From NCBI GenBank assembly GCA_001898385.1, contig MKTT01000108.1, positions 22,659 to 86,658 on the forward strand: a stretch of DNA of 64,000 nt. Reading direction: 5' to 3'. This document shows positions 44,735 through 57,353 of this stretch, one piece after another. A program made the translations under genes and the position numbers. The DNA comes from Planctomycetales bacterium 71-10 (GTDB lineage Bacteria > Planctomycetota > Planctomycetia > Isosphaerales > Isosphaeraceae). The notes beneath the pieces were generated by a model. It searched no databases. It was given only the letters and a program-made list of their open reading frames with translations, and was not told the DNA's origin. The stretch's first letter is position 1, and the number at the start of each line of letters is the position of its first letter.

Positions 44735-44758
44735 GCCCGCCGAGGGGCCTCGGCGGGC
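44735..44758. terminator. Hairpin between convergent genes
   Basis: Perfect 10-bp GC-rich stem (44735-44744 with 44749-44758) with a 4-base loop, beginning directly after the lipoprotein stop codon and ending just before the DUF1501 stop. No T run on either strand, so it would act as a bidirectional transcription barrier or 3'-end stabiliser. Confidence 0.5.
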
Positions 44759-44760
44759 GA

Positions 44761-46221
<1,461 letters not shown>

Positions 46222-46231
46222 GTCCGTGGCC

Positions 46232-49200
46232 TCAATACCGGGTGATCGACTCGTGGAGGTTGAGGACGACGCGGCAGGTCATCGCCCAGGCCGCGGCCTC
46301 GACGTCGCCCGCCGCCGGGGCCTGGCCGACGCGGAGCAGCTTCTCGGCCTCGGAGGGGTGCTCTCGGAAGAACGTGCGACGGCCCCCGAGGAACTCCAGC
46401 AGCGAGGCCCGCTCGGCCTCCTCGGCCGGGCGCGCCAGCACGAGGCGATAGAGCCGGTCGATCCGCGCGGCGTCGTCGGACGAGGCGTCGGCCAGGAGGC
46501 GGCCGGCGAGGACGCGGGCGGCCTCGACGAAGCTCGGGTCGTTCAGCAGCGTGAGCGCCTGCTGGGGCGTGTTGGCGACGTTCCGCGCCGGGGTGCATTC
46601 CTCGCGCGAGGGGGCGTCGAAGTTCGCGAGCATCGGGTGCAGGAAGGTCCGCTGCCAGTGCGAGTACAGCCCGCGACGATACTGGAGGTCGCCGCCGCTG
46701 GCGATGTAGTCGCGGTCCGGGAACTGGATGTTGGCGTAGTATCCCGCCGGCTGGTACGGGAACGCGCTCGGCCCGCCGACGTCGAGGTTCAGCAGCCCGG
46801 CGACGGACAGGGCGTTATCGCGGACGAATTCGGCCTCCAGCCGCCGCGGCGAGAGGAACGCGACCCAGCGGTTGTTCGGGTCCAGGTCCTTCAGCTCCGG
46901 CCGGGCCCGGGAATCCTGCCGGTAGGCCGACGCCGTGACCATCAGCCGGACCATGTGCTTCACGTCCCAGCCCGATTCGCGGAACTCGACGGCCAGCCAG
47001 TCCAGCAGCTCGGGATGGACCGGCCACTCGCCCTGGCCGCCGACGTCCTCCATCACGGCGCTGATGCCGACCCCGTAGATCTGCTTCCAGAGCCGGTTCA
47101 CGAAGACGCGGGCCGTCAGCGGGTTCTCCTCGGCCGTGATCCAGCGCGCCAGGTCGAGGCGGTCGAGGCGGCGGCCGGTGGGGACGGAGTCGTGGGGGAG
47201 GAAGTGCGGGACCTCCGGCTCGACGACCTCGCCGGTCCGGTTCAGCCAGTCGCCGCGGGGCAGGACGCGGGTCTCCATGGGCTCGGCCGCCCGGACGATC
47301 GTGCAGGGGGCGCGGCCGTCGCGGCATTCGAGGAGCTGTCTCGCGATCTCGCGGACCGTGCGCCACGCCTCCACGTCGGCGGCCACGCTGCGCACATACT
47401 GCGCCCGGACGAGTTCCGCCTGCTCCGGCGTCCGCGCGGCGTCGTCCGCGAGGATCGCCGCGCGGGTCTTCGGGTCCAGGTCGCCGACCGCCTTGCCGTC
47501 GGGGCCGATGCCGAAGGGCGAGAGCGTGACGCGCACGCGCCCCGCCTGCGGGCCCTTGACCTCGACGGCGAGGGTCTGCCCCTCCGCCAGTTGGACCGGC
47601 GGATCCACGCACCAGACGGCCGTCTGGACCTCCGACGCATGCTCCTTCGACGACCGCCAGCCGTCGAGCACACCGGTCAGGACCACGTCGCCGTTGAAAT
47701 AGCGCGGGGTCTTGTGGTCGGCGTCGGCGAGGTAGAAATGCAGGGGCTTCTTGCCCCCTTCGGTCGACGCCGACAGGTTGACGGCGGCCGTCTCGGCCCC
47801 TTCCCGCGCCACCTTGCCGCCGTGGCGGGCGTCGGGGATCAGCTCGACCCGGATCCGGGCGACCCACCCGGGCGCGGTCGACTCGAACCGGAGGATCGGG
47901 TCGGCCGCCTTCTTCGGCCTGGCCTTCGCGTCGATCTTCGCGGGATCGGCGACGAGGAGGCTCCCGTCCGGCAGCGCCTCGGTCGTCGGCCCTTCGGCCA
48001 CGGGCCTCGTCGGGGCCCAGCCGGAGTCGAAAGCCTTCAGGAAGTCGCGGGCGGCGCCGCGCCAGGAGGCGAGGGCGTCGGCGTTAGGATGCGGGTCGAC
48101 GACGGCCGTCAGCTTCTGGAGCAGGTCGTCGCGCCGGTTCATCAGGTAGGCGTTCTCGACCTCGATCTCGGGCGGGAACGGGTGGTCGTTGCTCCAGCCC
48201 TTCAGCTCCGGGTTCGGGGTGTAGTCGTAGTCGTGGTAGACGCCCCATTGCTTCACGTCGGCGAAGAAGGCCGAGAGCGTGTAGAAGTCGCGCTGGGTGA
48301 TCGGGTCGTACTTGTGGTCGTGGCACTCGGCGCAGCCGAAGGTGGAGCCGAGGAACGTCAGGCCGACGGTCCGCACGCGGTCGGCGGCGTACTTGGCCAG
48401 GTATTCGCCCGGCTGCGCGCCCCCCTCGCGGGTCATCATGTTCAGGCGGTTGAAGCAGGTGGCGACGAGCTGCTGCGGGGTCGGGTCCGGGAGCAGGTCG
48501 CCGGCCAGTTGCTCGGTGGCGAAGGCGTCGAACGGCTTGTTGGAATTGAACGCGTCGATGACGTAGTCGCGGTACGGGAAGACGCGCTGGCCCTGGTCGC
48601 CGTGGTAGCCGACGGTGTCGGTGAAGCGGGCGAGGTCGAGCCAGGCGACGGCCATACGCTCGCCGTAGTGGGGCGATTCCAGCAGGCGGTCGACCAGCTT
48701 CTCATAAGCCTTCGGGTCGGCGTCCTCCTCGAACGCGCGGACCTCCTCGGGCGTCGGCGGCAGGCCGGTCAGGTCGAGCGACAGGCGGCGGATCAACCGT
48801 CGTCGGGAGGCTTCCGGCGACGGCCCGAAGCCCTTCGATTCGAGCGACGCGAGGAGGAAGGCGTCGATGGGGTTGCGCCCCCACGCCTTGTCGCGGACCT
48901 CGGGCGCGGGGAGGCGTTCGGGGCGGACGTAGGCCCAGTGGGCCTGGTACTCGGCCCCCTGCGCGATCCAGTCCTGGAGCGTCCGCTTCTGGGCGTCGGT
49001 CAGGTCCTTGTGCGCGTCGCGCGGGGGCATGACGTCGTCGCCGTCGCTCAGGATGCGCAGGACGAGTTCGCTGTCGTCGGGCTTGCCGGGGACGACGGCC
49101 CCGTTCTTGGTCGCCGATTCGCGCTCGTCGAGGCGGAGTTTCGCCTTGCGCTGGTTCTTGTCGGGCCCGTGGCAGGCGTAGCAGTGTTCGGAGAGGATCG

Positions 49201-49303
49201 GCCGGACGTCGCGGTTGAACTCGACCTTCGCGTCCGCCGCGCCGGCGAGGGGGCGGAAGGCGAGGCAGGCCGCCGCGAGCCCGAGGGAGAGGCCATGTCG
49301 CAA
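46232..49303 (-). CDS. PSCyt1/DUF1549/DUF1553 (PSD1) exported cytochrome-like protein
   Basis: 1,023-residue exported protein of the planctomycete-specific cytochrome family. A signal peptide (MRHGLSLGLAAACLAFRPLAGA) is followed by the PSCyt1 haem motif CYACH at 41-45 with MPP as candidate distal methionine near 90. Then come DUF1549 (FLLASLESKGFGPSPEASRRRLIRRLSLDLTGLPPTPEEV), a second haem-like CAECHDHKYDPI, a central carbohydrate-binding-like region and C-terminal DUF1553 (DRLDLARWITAEENPLTARVFVNRLWKQIYG). Start is TTG at 49303 with GGAGGG upstream. Thought to serve extracellular polysaccharide breakdown or electron transfer; this is unproven. Confidence 0.93.
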   Translation of the reverse strand: MRHGLSLGLAAACLAFRPLAGAADAKVEFNRDVRPILSEHCYACHGPDKNQRKAKLRLDERESATKNGAVVPGKPDDSELVLRILSDGDDVMPPRDAHKDLTDAQKRTLQDWIAQGAEYQAHWAYVRPERLPAPEVRDKAWGRNPIDAFLLASLESKGFGPSPEASRRRLIRRLSLDLTGLPPTPEEVRAFEEDADPKAYEKLVDRLLESPHYGERMAVAWLDLARFTDTVGYHGDQGQRVFPYRDYVIDAFNSNKPFDAFATEQLAGDLLPDPTPQQLVATCFNRLNMMTREGGAQPGEYLAKYAADRVRTVGLTFLGSTFGCAECHDHKYDPITQRDFYTLSAFFADVKQWGVYHDYDYTPNPELKGWSNDHPFPPEIEVENAYLMNRRDDLLQKLTAVVDPHPNADALASWRGAARDFLKAFDSGWAPTRPVAEGPTTEALPDGSLLVADPAKIDAKARPKKAADPILRFESTAPGWVARIRVELIPDARHGGKVAREGAETAAVNLSASTEGGKKPLHFYLADADHKTPRYFNGDVVLTGVLDGWRSSKEHASEVQTAVWCVDPPVQLAEGQTLAVEVKGPQAGRVRVTLSPFGIGPDGKAVGDLDPKTRAAILADDAARTPEQAELVRAQYVRSVAADVEAWRTVREIARQLLECRDGRAPCTIVRAAEPMETRVLPRGDWLNRTGEVVEPEVPHFLPHDSVPTGRRLDRLDLARWITAEENPLTARVFVNRLWKQIYGVGISAVMEDVGGQGEWPVHPELLDWLAVEFRESGWDVKHMVRLMVTASAYRQDSRARPELKDLDPNNRWVAFLSPRRLEAEFVRDNALSVAGLLNLDVGGPSAFPYQPAGYYANIQFPDRDYIASGGDLQYRRGLYSHWQRTFLHPMLANFDAPSREECTPARNVANTPQQALTLLNDPSFVEAARVLAGRLLADASSDDAARIDRLYRLVLARPAEEAERASLLEFLGGRRTFFREHPSEAEKLLRVGQAPAAGDVEAAAWAMTCRVVLNLHESITRY

Positions 49304-49440
49304 GGTCGAAACCCTCCGCGCACGGGTCGATCGAGGGCGTTTCCGGGTGGTGTCCGATGGACGCCACTATACCCCATGCCAACCCGGGTCGAAACCCCGC
49401 GACGGCCTCGCGGAGAGCCGGCGCCGGGGCGGCTTCGGGA

Positions 49441-49983
49441 TCAGCCGCGCCAGGCGGCGTACTCGACGGCCGCCTCGTAGGCGACGTTCAGCCGGACCAT
49501 GGCCGCGTGGTCGCCGCCGCGATCGGGGTGGGCGTCGACCGCCTTGCGGCGGTACGCCGCCTTGATCTCGCCGACCGAGGCGGCGAGCGGCAGGCCCAGG
49601 ACGGCGAAGGCGGCCGAGCCCCCGCCCGAGGCCCACTCCGAGGCGCGACGGCGGGCGCGATCCTCCTCCGCCTCGCGCTCGCGGCGGCGCAGGAGGTCGT
49701 CGGCGAACTCGGACACGCCGGCGATCACGCCGCAGAGGAGGAACTGGCGGCGGGCCTTGCGGTCGGACAGGACGTCGGCCGCGGCGGCCCGCCAGCGCAC
49801 GGCCAGGTCGCGGAGCCGGGGCTCGGTCGCCAGCCGGGCCAGGAAGGCGGCCTCGGCCCGGTCGCGATCCGGGAATTCGCCGAGGTGCTGGACGATCCGG
49901 CTCCGGATGCGCTTCTTCGGGCGGTGCAGCTCGACGACGACCCAGATCGTCCGCCCGTCCTGGGCCTCGGCCATGAGCATCAT
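49441..49983 (-). CDS. C-terminal J-domain protein
   Basis: DnaJ-like co-chaperone candidate of 180 residues. The J domain is at the C-terminus, about 124-180 (AFAVLGLPLAASVGEIKAAYRRKAV), with the essential HPD at 152-154 followed by RGGD, and is the partner-activating module for DnaK ATPases. The first ~120 residues are charged and helical, with no recognised family and no zinc-finger or Gly/Phe region. ATG at 49983; an internal ATG at 49974 is equally possible. It lies 58 bases downstream of the pyrophosphatase gene on the same strand. No dnaK is nearby. Confidence 0.83.
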   Translation of the reverse strand: MMLMAEAQDGRTIWVVVELHRPKKRIRSRIVQHLGEFPDRDRAEAAFLARLATEPRLRDLAVRWRAAAADVLSDRKARRQFLLCGVIAGVSEFADDLLRRREREAEEDRARRRASEWASGGGSAAFAVLGLPLAASVGEIKAAYRRKAVDAHPDRGGDHAAMVRLNVAYEAAVEYAAWRG

Positions 49984-50041
49984 GGCGTCGGGCCCCCGGG
50001 GCGGTCGCCGGGGGGCCCGGCCGGCGCGGCGGCGTCGACCA

Positions 50042-52582
<2,541 letters not shown>

Positions 52583-52782
52583 GGTGCTTCGGGTCGTCCA
52601 GTTCGGAGAGGTCGACGGCGGCCCCGAACCTCACAGGGCGAGCCGTCCGCCGGGAGCGAGATGGAGCGATTATGCCGAGGGGTCCGGCTCCGCACAAGCT
52701 ACCATGACGGCCGAATCATCATCCATCGGTTCATTAAAATGCACTCACTCGATCGCCTCCGCGTGCGGCCTCGCGGCGGCCT

Positions 52783-53058
52783 TTAATGGCCGGGGCCGAA
52801 GAAGACCGAGTTGAGGAAGAATCGCCGGGCGACGGGGGACATCGCCCGGTGGTTCGGGTCGTCGTCGAAGGCCACGACGTGGCCGCGGCCCGACGCCTAA
52901 TCGACGACCAGCGGCTTGCCCGCGGACAGCTCCAGCGCCTGGGGCCGGCAGAAGCCGCCGGCCAGGAGTTCATGGCTGGCGAACGTCGCCGGGTTGTGGC
53001 CGTCGTCGCGGAGGAACAGGCGAGGGCCAGCGATCCGGCGAAGAATCGGCGCGACGCA
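52783..53058 (-). pseudogene. C-terminal remnant of an M14-like zinc carboxypeptidase, with internal stop
   Basis: Translating the minus strand from about 53058 to the TAA at 52783 gives a coherent ~90-codon stretch: LFLRDDGHNPATFASHELLAG, then LSAGKPLVVD, an in-frame TAG, and ASGRGHVVAFDDDPNHRAMS and RRFFLNSVFFGPGH. This resembles the end of planctomycete M14-type peptidases, where a gating or glycine-rich segment precedes a DDPNFRA and FLNAVFFGP ending. There is no start codon, no zinc-binding HxxE region and one amber stop, so it reads as a decayed fragment. The 200 bases between it and hppA contain only the hppA upstream region. Confidence 0.6.
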
Positions 53059-53220
53059 CCCATGACCTCGCCCTCCCTTGTCCTTAGCGCAAGCGTTGGA
53101 GACCCAGGGTCGTGGGCGACGATCGGGACCGACAAGCCGGGCCGTCGAGGCGAGATGCCGCGGCTGACCGCATTCTGCGGATTGCGCCGGATGACGGGGC
53201 TTGAGGCGGCTTCGAAAGGG

Positions 53221-53250
53221 CGAGGGACCGGGTGACGCCCCGGTCCCTCG
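53221..53250 (-). terminator. 12-bp hairpin downstream of the LEA-like gene
   Basis: Arms 53221-53232 and 53239-53250 are perfect complements with a 6-base loop. On the minus strand the hairpin starts 24 bases after the stop of the LEA-like gene and is followed by CCCTTTCG, a weak T run. Confidence 0.55.
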
Positions 53251-53274
53251 ACGGCTGCGGTCCGGGAGGCAGGC

Positions 53275-53577
53275 TCAGGATCGGTCCTGCACTTCCTGCC
53301 CGGTCTCTTCCAGCTTCTCGCCGGCCTGGCGCGTCTTCTCGCGGGCCCAGTCCTTGGCGTCCTGGGCCTTCTCGGAGAGGTATTCGCCGGCCTCGTGGGC
53401 CTTCTCGGAAGCCTGCTGGCCTTTCTCCTTGAGCCAGTCCTTGGCCTCGCCGGCCTTCTCGGCGGCGGTGTGGCCGACCTCGGACGCCTTCTCGGAGATG
53501 GCGTGGCCCACTTCCTTGGCCTTCTCGGACGCGGCGTGGGCGGCCTCGGCGGCGCGGTCTTTGATCGATTCAGCCAT
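53275..53577 (-). CDS. LEA-like amphipathic-helix stress protein
   Basis: 100-residue, highly charged, Ala/Glu/Lys-rich protein without cysteine or proline and with no hydrophobic core. It is built of degenerate 11-residue units such as AASEKAKEVGH, AISEKASEVGH and TAAEKAGEAKD, then KEKGQQASEKAHEAG and two AKDW units. This pattern is that of group 3 late-embryogenesis-abundant or apolipoprotein-like helices, which fold on drying or on membranes. Function is inferred only. The ATG at 53577 is preceded by GGGGAG; an upstream in-frame start would add a basic leader. Flanked by a 3' hairpin, so probably a single-gene unit. Confidence 0.75.
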   Translation of the reverse strand: MAESIKDRAAEAAHAASEKAKEVGHAISEKASEVGHTAAEKAGEAKDWLKEKGQQASEKAHEAGEYLSEKAQDAKDWAREKTRQAGEKLEETGQEVQDRS

Positions 53578-53705
53578 GATCAACTCCCCGGATCTGGATG
53601 GACGGGCGACCCGACGGCGTCCGCTCCGGCGGATCGGCTTGCCGCGGCGTCGGGCTCGCATCTCACGAGGAGTCATCAAGGCAAAGGCGGTGCCAATCGC
53701 CGGGT

Positions 53706-54905
53706 TCAAGGGATTTCGACGTGCTCCGTGCTGACCACTCGGCCGCCGTCGTCATAGAGGTTGAGGAAGAAGACACGGACGCCTTCCGGGAGCGAGGCGG
53801 CGACGGTCCCGGCGGCGGCGTCGACGGTCGCCTCGGCGGATTCCCACGGCCGGTCGGCCCACTTCCCCGCGTCCTTGGTGTAGAGCAACTCGCCGCGGGC
53901 GACGGGGGTTTTGGCCTCGAACCGGGCCCGGACGCGGTCGCCGTCCCGTTCGATCGGGCCCAGGCGAGGAAGAGGCGGCCCTTCCTTGAGGATCGAGTCG
54001 GCGAACGCGCGGATTTCATCCGGCCCCTCGCCGGCCGGGCCGTGGCCGTGGGGCATCCGGAGCCGGACGGCCAGGGTGGAGGGCCCGCCGGCCGCGTGGT
54101 AGGACTTCTGGAGCGAGTCCAAGGGATAGGCGAAGTCGTTGGTCCCCGTCACCCAGAGCATCGGCATCTTCCCGGCCGGTAGATAGTGCGAGGGATCCCA
54201 GAGTTCCAGCCAGCGGCGGCCGACCTCGCCGCGGGAGGCGATCTCGTCCTTCCAGCAGGAGTTCTCGCCGAGAAACCCGCAGCCGTAGACGGGGGCCGCG
54301 AACTTGAAGCGAGGATCGAGGCCCGAGGTCAGGCAGGTGAGGTAGCCCCCCCACGAGACCCCGGTCAGGCCGATCCGGTCCGGGTCGACGTCCGGCAGCG
54401 AGCGCAGGAGCGAGTGGGCGAGGAGGACGTCGGCCGCGGCGTGGTACGGCCACTGGTCCTCGGCCGGGGAGGCGTCGGCGAAGTCCGGCCCGGGAGGGCC
54501 GCCGGCGGGGTGGCGCTCCCACTTCCCGTAGCTGCCGCGCGGGACGGTCCCGCAGGTGTCCATCGAGATCGCCGCGTACCCGCGCCCCGTCCAGAGCTTG
54601 ACCCACGAGTCGAACGCCGTCCCGCCCCCGCCGTGGACGAGGACGATCCCCGGGACCTTCTCGCCCGGCTTGTGGTCGGGCGCGCCGACCCACGCGAAGA
54701 CCTCCGTCGGCTTCCCCTTCCAGGGCATCCCGCGATAGAACACGGCGCGGAGGCCGTCGGACTCGAACCCCTCCGCCGGTCGGCTCTCGGGCGTCGCGAG
54801 CATCTCCGGCGTGGGTCGCATCGGGACGGGCTCCTGCGCGGCGGCGGTCGAGGCCGACAGGAGCGCGAGGGACCCGAAGGAGAGGAGGCGGCGGAACGTC
54901 GTCAT
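53706..54905 (-). CDS. Exported acetyl-xylan-esterase-like alpha/beta hydrolase
   Basis: Secreted esterase or peptidase-like enzyme of 399 residues. Signal peptide MTTFRRLLSFGSLALLSASTAAAQ. Core motifs: IVLVHGGGGTAFDSWVKLW (oxyanion region), AISMDTCGTVPRG, the nucleophile elbow TGVSWGGYLT with the serine near 206, an Asp in TGTNDFAYPLDS and a histidine in MPHGHGPAGEGPDE. The C-terminal ~90 residues form an extra beta domain ending at the stop. The arrangement is AXE1/prolyl-oligopeptidase-like; carbohydrate esters are the likely but unproven substrate. Divergent from the cardiolipin synthase gene across 153 bases. Confidence 0.85.
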   Translation of the reverse strand: MTTFRRLLSFGSLALLSASTAAAQEPVPMRPTPEMLATPESRPAEGFESDGLRAVFYRGMPWKGKPTEVFAWVGAPDHKPGEKVPGIVLVHGGGGTAFDSWVKLWTGRGYAAISMDTCGTVPRGSYGKWERHPAGGPPGPDFADASPAEDQWPYHAAADVLLAHSLLRSLPDVDPDRIGLTGVSWGGYLTCLTSGLDPRFKFAAPVYGCGFLGENSCWKDEIASRGEVGRRWLELWDPSHYLPAGKMPMLWVTGTNDFAYPLDSLQKSYHAAGGPSTLAVRLRMPHGHGPAGEGPDEIRAFADSILKEGPPLPRLGPIERDGDRVRARFEAKTPVARGELLYTKDAGKWADRPWESAEATVDAAAGTVAASLPEGVRVFFLNLYDDGGRVVSTEHVEIP

Positions 54906-55058
54906 GGGGGGCTCCGAGGGTGGGGTCGTCCCGGTGGTCCCCTGCGTCTTAGCCTGTGCGAGGCGCGGGGGCAAGCCTCCGCCGCCCGAGGTCGACCGAT
55001 GACGGGTCGCGCCCCGTCCTGGTAGCCTGTCACCACCACCCGAGGAGCGCGACGGACG

Positions 55059-56474
55059 TTGAGAGAGATCCTGACGCAGGCGTATTACTGGATCTCCGCC
55101 GAGCTGACGACGTTGCTCGGCTTCGCGTTGGCGGTGGTCTTCATGGCCTACATCATCCGCCAGAAGCGGTCGCCGGCCAGCACCCTGGCGTGGCTCCTCG
55201 TCGTGGTCCTGATGCCCTACGTGGGGGTGCCGCTCTACATCTTCTTCGGGGGCCGGAAGGTGAGCCGGATGGCGGCCGGCAAGACGCCGGTCTACGCCGG
55301 GCTGGCCCACCGCACGGCCCCGGCGCTCGACCTCGACGCCGAGCGGCTGTTGCGCTCCTTCGGCGTGCCGGAGGCGAAGCCGGGGAACGCCGTGGAGATC
55401 CTGGAGACCGGCGAGGAGGCGTTCGTCCGGATCCTGGAGCTGATCGACGACGCCCGCGTGACCCTCCACGTCACGACCTTCATCCTGGCCGACGACGAAT
55501 CCGGCCGCGCCGTGCTGGAGGCGCTGACCCGCAAGGCGGCCGAAGGCGTGAGCGTCCGGCTGCTCCTGGACGACGTGGGCTCGTGGTGGCTGCGTCGCAA
55601 GGCGCTCGCGCCCCTCCTGAAGGCGGGGGGCCGGGCGGCCTACTTCATGCCGATGTTCCACCTGCCGTTCCGAGGCCGGGCCAACCTGCGAAACCACCGC
55701 AAGCTGGTGATCGCCGACGGCCGCGAGGCCGTCGCCGGCGGCATGAATCTGACGGCCTCGTACATCGGCCTCCTCCCCGACCCCCGGCGCTGGCGCGACC
55801 TGGCCGTCGCCGTCGAGGGGCCCGCCGTCGCCGACCTCGAATGGCTGTTCCGCTCCGACTGGAAGTTCGCCACCGGCGAGGCCCTGGCCGATCTCCGCGC
55901 CGCTCCCGGCGTCGACCACCCCCCGAAGAAACCCGACGGGGCCAGGGTCCAGGTCGTCGCCAGCGGCCCGGACGTCGAGGGGGACCCGCTGTATGAGTCG
56001 CTCCTCTCGCTGATCTTCTTCGCCCGACGACGGGTCTGGATCGTGACCCCCTACTTCGTCCCCGACGAGACGCTGGTGCGCGCCCTGGTCCTGGCCACGC
56101 GCCGGGGGGTCGACGTCCGCCTGGTGATCCCGAGGCGGTCGAACCACCCCGTCACCGACTACGCCCGCGAAGCCTACATCCGCGAGCTGTACGAGGCCGG
56201 CGCGGAGGTCCTGCTCTACCGCCCGACGATGCTCCACGCCAAGGCCGTCCTGTTCGACGACCGCCTGGCGGTGATCGGCTCGGCGAACATGGACAACCGG
56301 AGCATGTTCCTCAACTATGAGGTGGCCCTCTACCTCTTCGACGAGCCCCGCGCCGCCGACGTCGCCCGCTGGATCGAGCGCCTCGCCGCCGGCTGCACCG
56401 TCTACGAACCCAAGCCGGGCGGCCTCCGCGAGATCGCCGAGAACGTCGTCCGCCTCTTCGCCCCCCTGCTCTGA
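55059..56474 (+). CDS. cls: Cardiolipin synthase
   Basis: Phospholipase-D-superfamily enzyme that makes cardiolipin from two phosphatidylglycerols at the inner membrane. Two N-terminal transmembrane helices (about 15-33 and 43-63) precede two HKD catalytic motifs: NHRKLVIADGREAVAGGMN with H213 and HAKAVLFDDRLAVIGSANMDNRS with H393. The DDEGRAVLE-like segment and the terminal IAENVVRLFAPLL are typical. 471 residues. Start is TTG at 55059 with GAGGAG 15 bases upstream. A MITE-like element begins 13 bases after the stop. Confidence 0.93.
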   Translation: MREILTQAYYWISAELTTLLGFALAVVFMAYIIRQKRSPASTLAWLLVVVLMPYVGVPLYIFFGGRKVSRMAAGKTPVYAGLAHRTAPALDLDAERLLRSFGVPEAKPGNAVEILETGEEAFVRILELIDDARVTLHVTTFILADDESGRAVLEALTRKAAEGVSVRLLLDDVGSWWLRRKALAPLLKAGGRAAYFMPMFHLPFRGRANLRNHRKLVIADGREAVAGGMNLTASYIGLLPDPRRWRDLAVAVEGPAVADLEWLFRSDWKFATGEALADLRAAPGVDHPPKKPDGARVQVVASGPDVEGDPLYESLLSLIFFARRRVWIVTPYFVPDETLVRALVLATRRGVDVRLVIPRRSNHPVTDYAREAYIRELYEAGAEVLLYRPTMLHAKAVLFDDRLAVIGSANMDNRSMFLNYEVALYLFDEPRAADVARWIERLAAGCTVYEPKPGGLREIAENVVRLFAPLL

Positions 56475-56479
56475 GCCGT

Positions 56480-56683
56480 CCGGATTTGAGATTCCTAGCC
56501 GATCACCGCCAGGGATCGACGTAAGTCTCTGGAGAAACAGTGGCCCGGCCGGCCCGGCCGGCCCGGCCGGGCGTACGCGACTCATCCGGAGACAATTCTG
56601 TCCACGCCTCGGCCCTCGACGCCCGACCGGGCCACTTTTCCCGATCGATCCCGACGGGGTTCAGCGAGGAGTGGCCTGGATTT
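56480..56683 (-). mobile_element. MITE-like element, copy B, inverse of copy A
   Basis: The element proper is 56488-56675 (188 bp). Reverse-complemented it aligns with copy A (17614-17800) end to end, sharing TIR sequence (ACTCCTCGC and GGGATCGATCGGGA), the block TCGAGGGCCGAGGCGTGGA and the ACGCCCGGCCGGGCCGGCC block, which here has one extra GGCCGGGCC unit. Near-identical octamers CCGGATTT (56480-56487) and CTGGATTT (56676-56683) flank it, consistent with an aged 8-bp target duplication. It has no coding capacity. Confidence 0.72.
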
Positions 56684-56817
56684 CGCTTTGTTCGTCGATC
56701 GACATGGGAATCATGCTTCTCATGTGTCGATCCGCAGGGTCATTGATATCAAGAATTTGCGTTGAAATTCGTGTGCTCGCGATTTGGGTTCGTCCGTCGA
56801 ATTGCGTTCGATGCGAC

Positions 56818-56985
56818 GAGAGTCCTCGAACTTCATCAGGATCGAGCGAGGACGGCGGCCCGGCCGGGCATCGAAAGGCGGATACGACCGTCGCTCGACC
56901 TGGGGACGCCCGGCCGGGCCGGCCGGGCCACCGGGTCCTCGAAAGACTCGCGTCGATTCGTGGTCCCTGGTCGCCCCGAATCGGC
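56818..56985 (+). repeat. Degenerate third copy (C) of the MITE-like family
   Basis: Same orientation as copy A. The GACGCCCGGCCGGGCCGGCC block and the following CGAAAGACTCGCGTCGATTC...TGGTCCCTGG match copy A clearly. The left end begins GAGAGTCCTCGAAC. The right terminal repeat is hardly recognisable and no flanking duplication is seen. Boundaries are approximate. Confidence 0.55.
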
Positions 56986-57353
56986 CCATGACCTGTTGCG
57001 CATGGCGACGGGTCGGCTCCGGCCGTGGCCGGGTTTCCATGACTGCAATCGAGTTGACAAGGAGCGAATCCGCCGAGGGACCATCCGACACCATGCAGTG
57101 CCACACAAATCGAGGGTAATGACGAAGTGTTGCAAATTTTCAACATCCGCCGTCGGGGCGGAATTCCGACCTCGCCGGCATGATCGATCCCGACGTCCGC
57201 GGAATCCCCGGCCGTCGCGCCTCGGCGCTTGCGTCGGGTCGCGTGGTGACTTACAACCGATGCGGCCCCGCCGTGCGAGAGGCGGGGGCGTTGGCGGGGA
57301 GTCACGGCCTCGGGGAGATCGCCCGGGGCGCACCGAGACGAATGAGGGGTGGG
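56986..57353. other. Upstream region of the sugar-modification cluster
   Basis: No gene is supported. The A+T content rises around 57105-57165 (includes tgttgcaaattttcaacat, itself a short inverted repeat TGTTGCAAATTTTCAACA), a candidate operator or promoter region for the cupin gene 190 bases downstream. The stretch between MITE copies B and C (56684-56817) is likewise A+T-richer and non-coding. Confidence 0.4.

Noticed and set aside
52786..53235. 149-codon plus-strand frame
   Set aside because: Antisense to the peptidase remnant, with no motif; the minus-strand reading is the coherent one despite its stop codon.
56317..56991. 224-codon plus-strand frame across MITE copies B and C
   Set aside because: It begins within cls in another frame and runs through repeat palindromes; translation is repeat-derived (GPAGPAGPAG) and not a gene.
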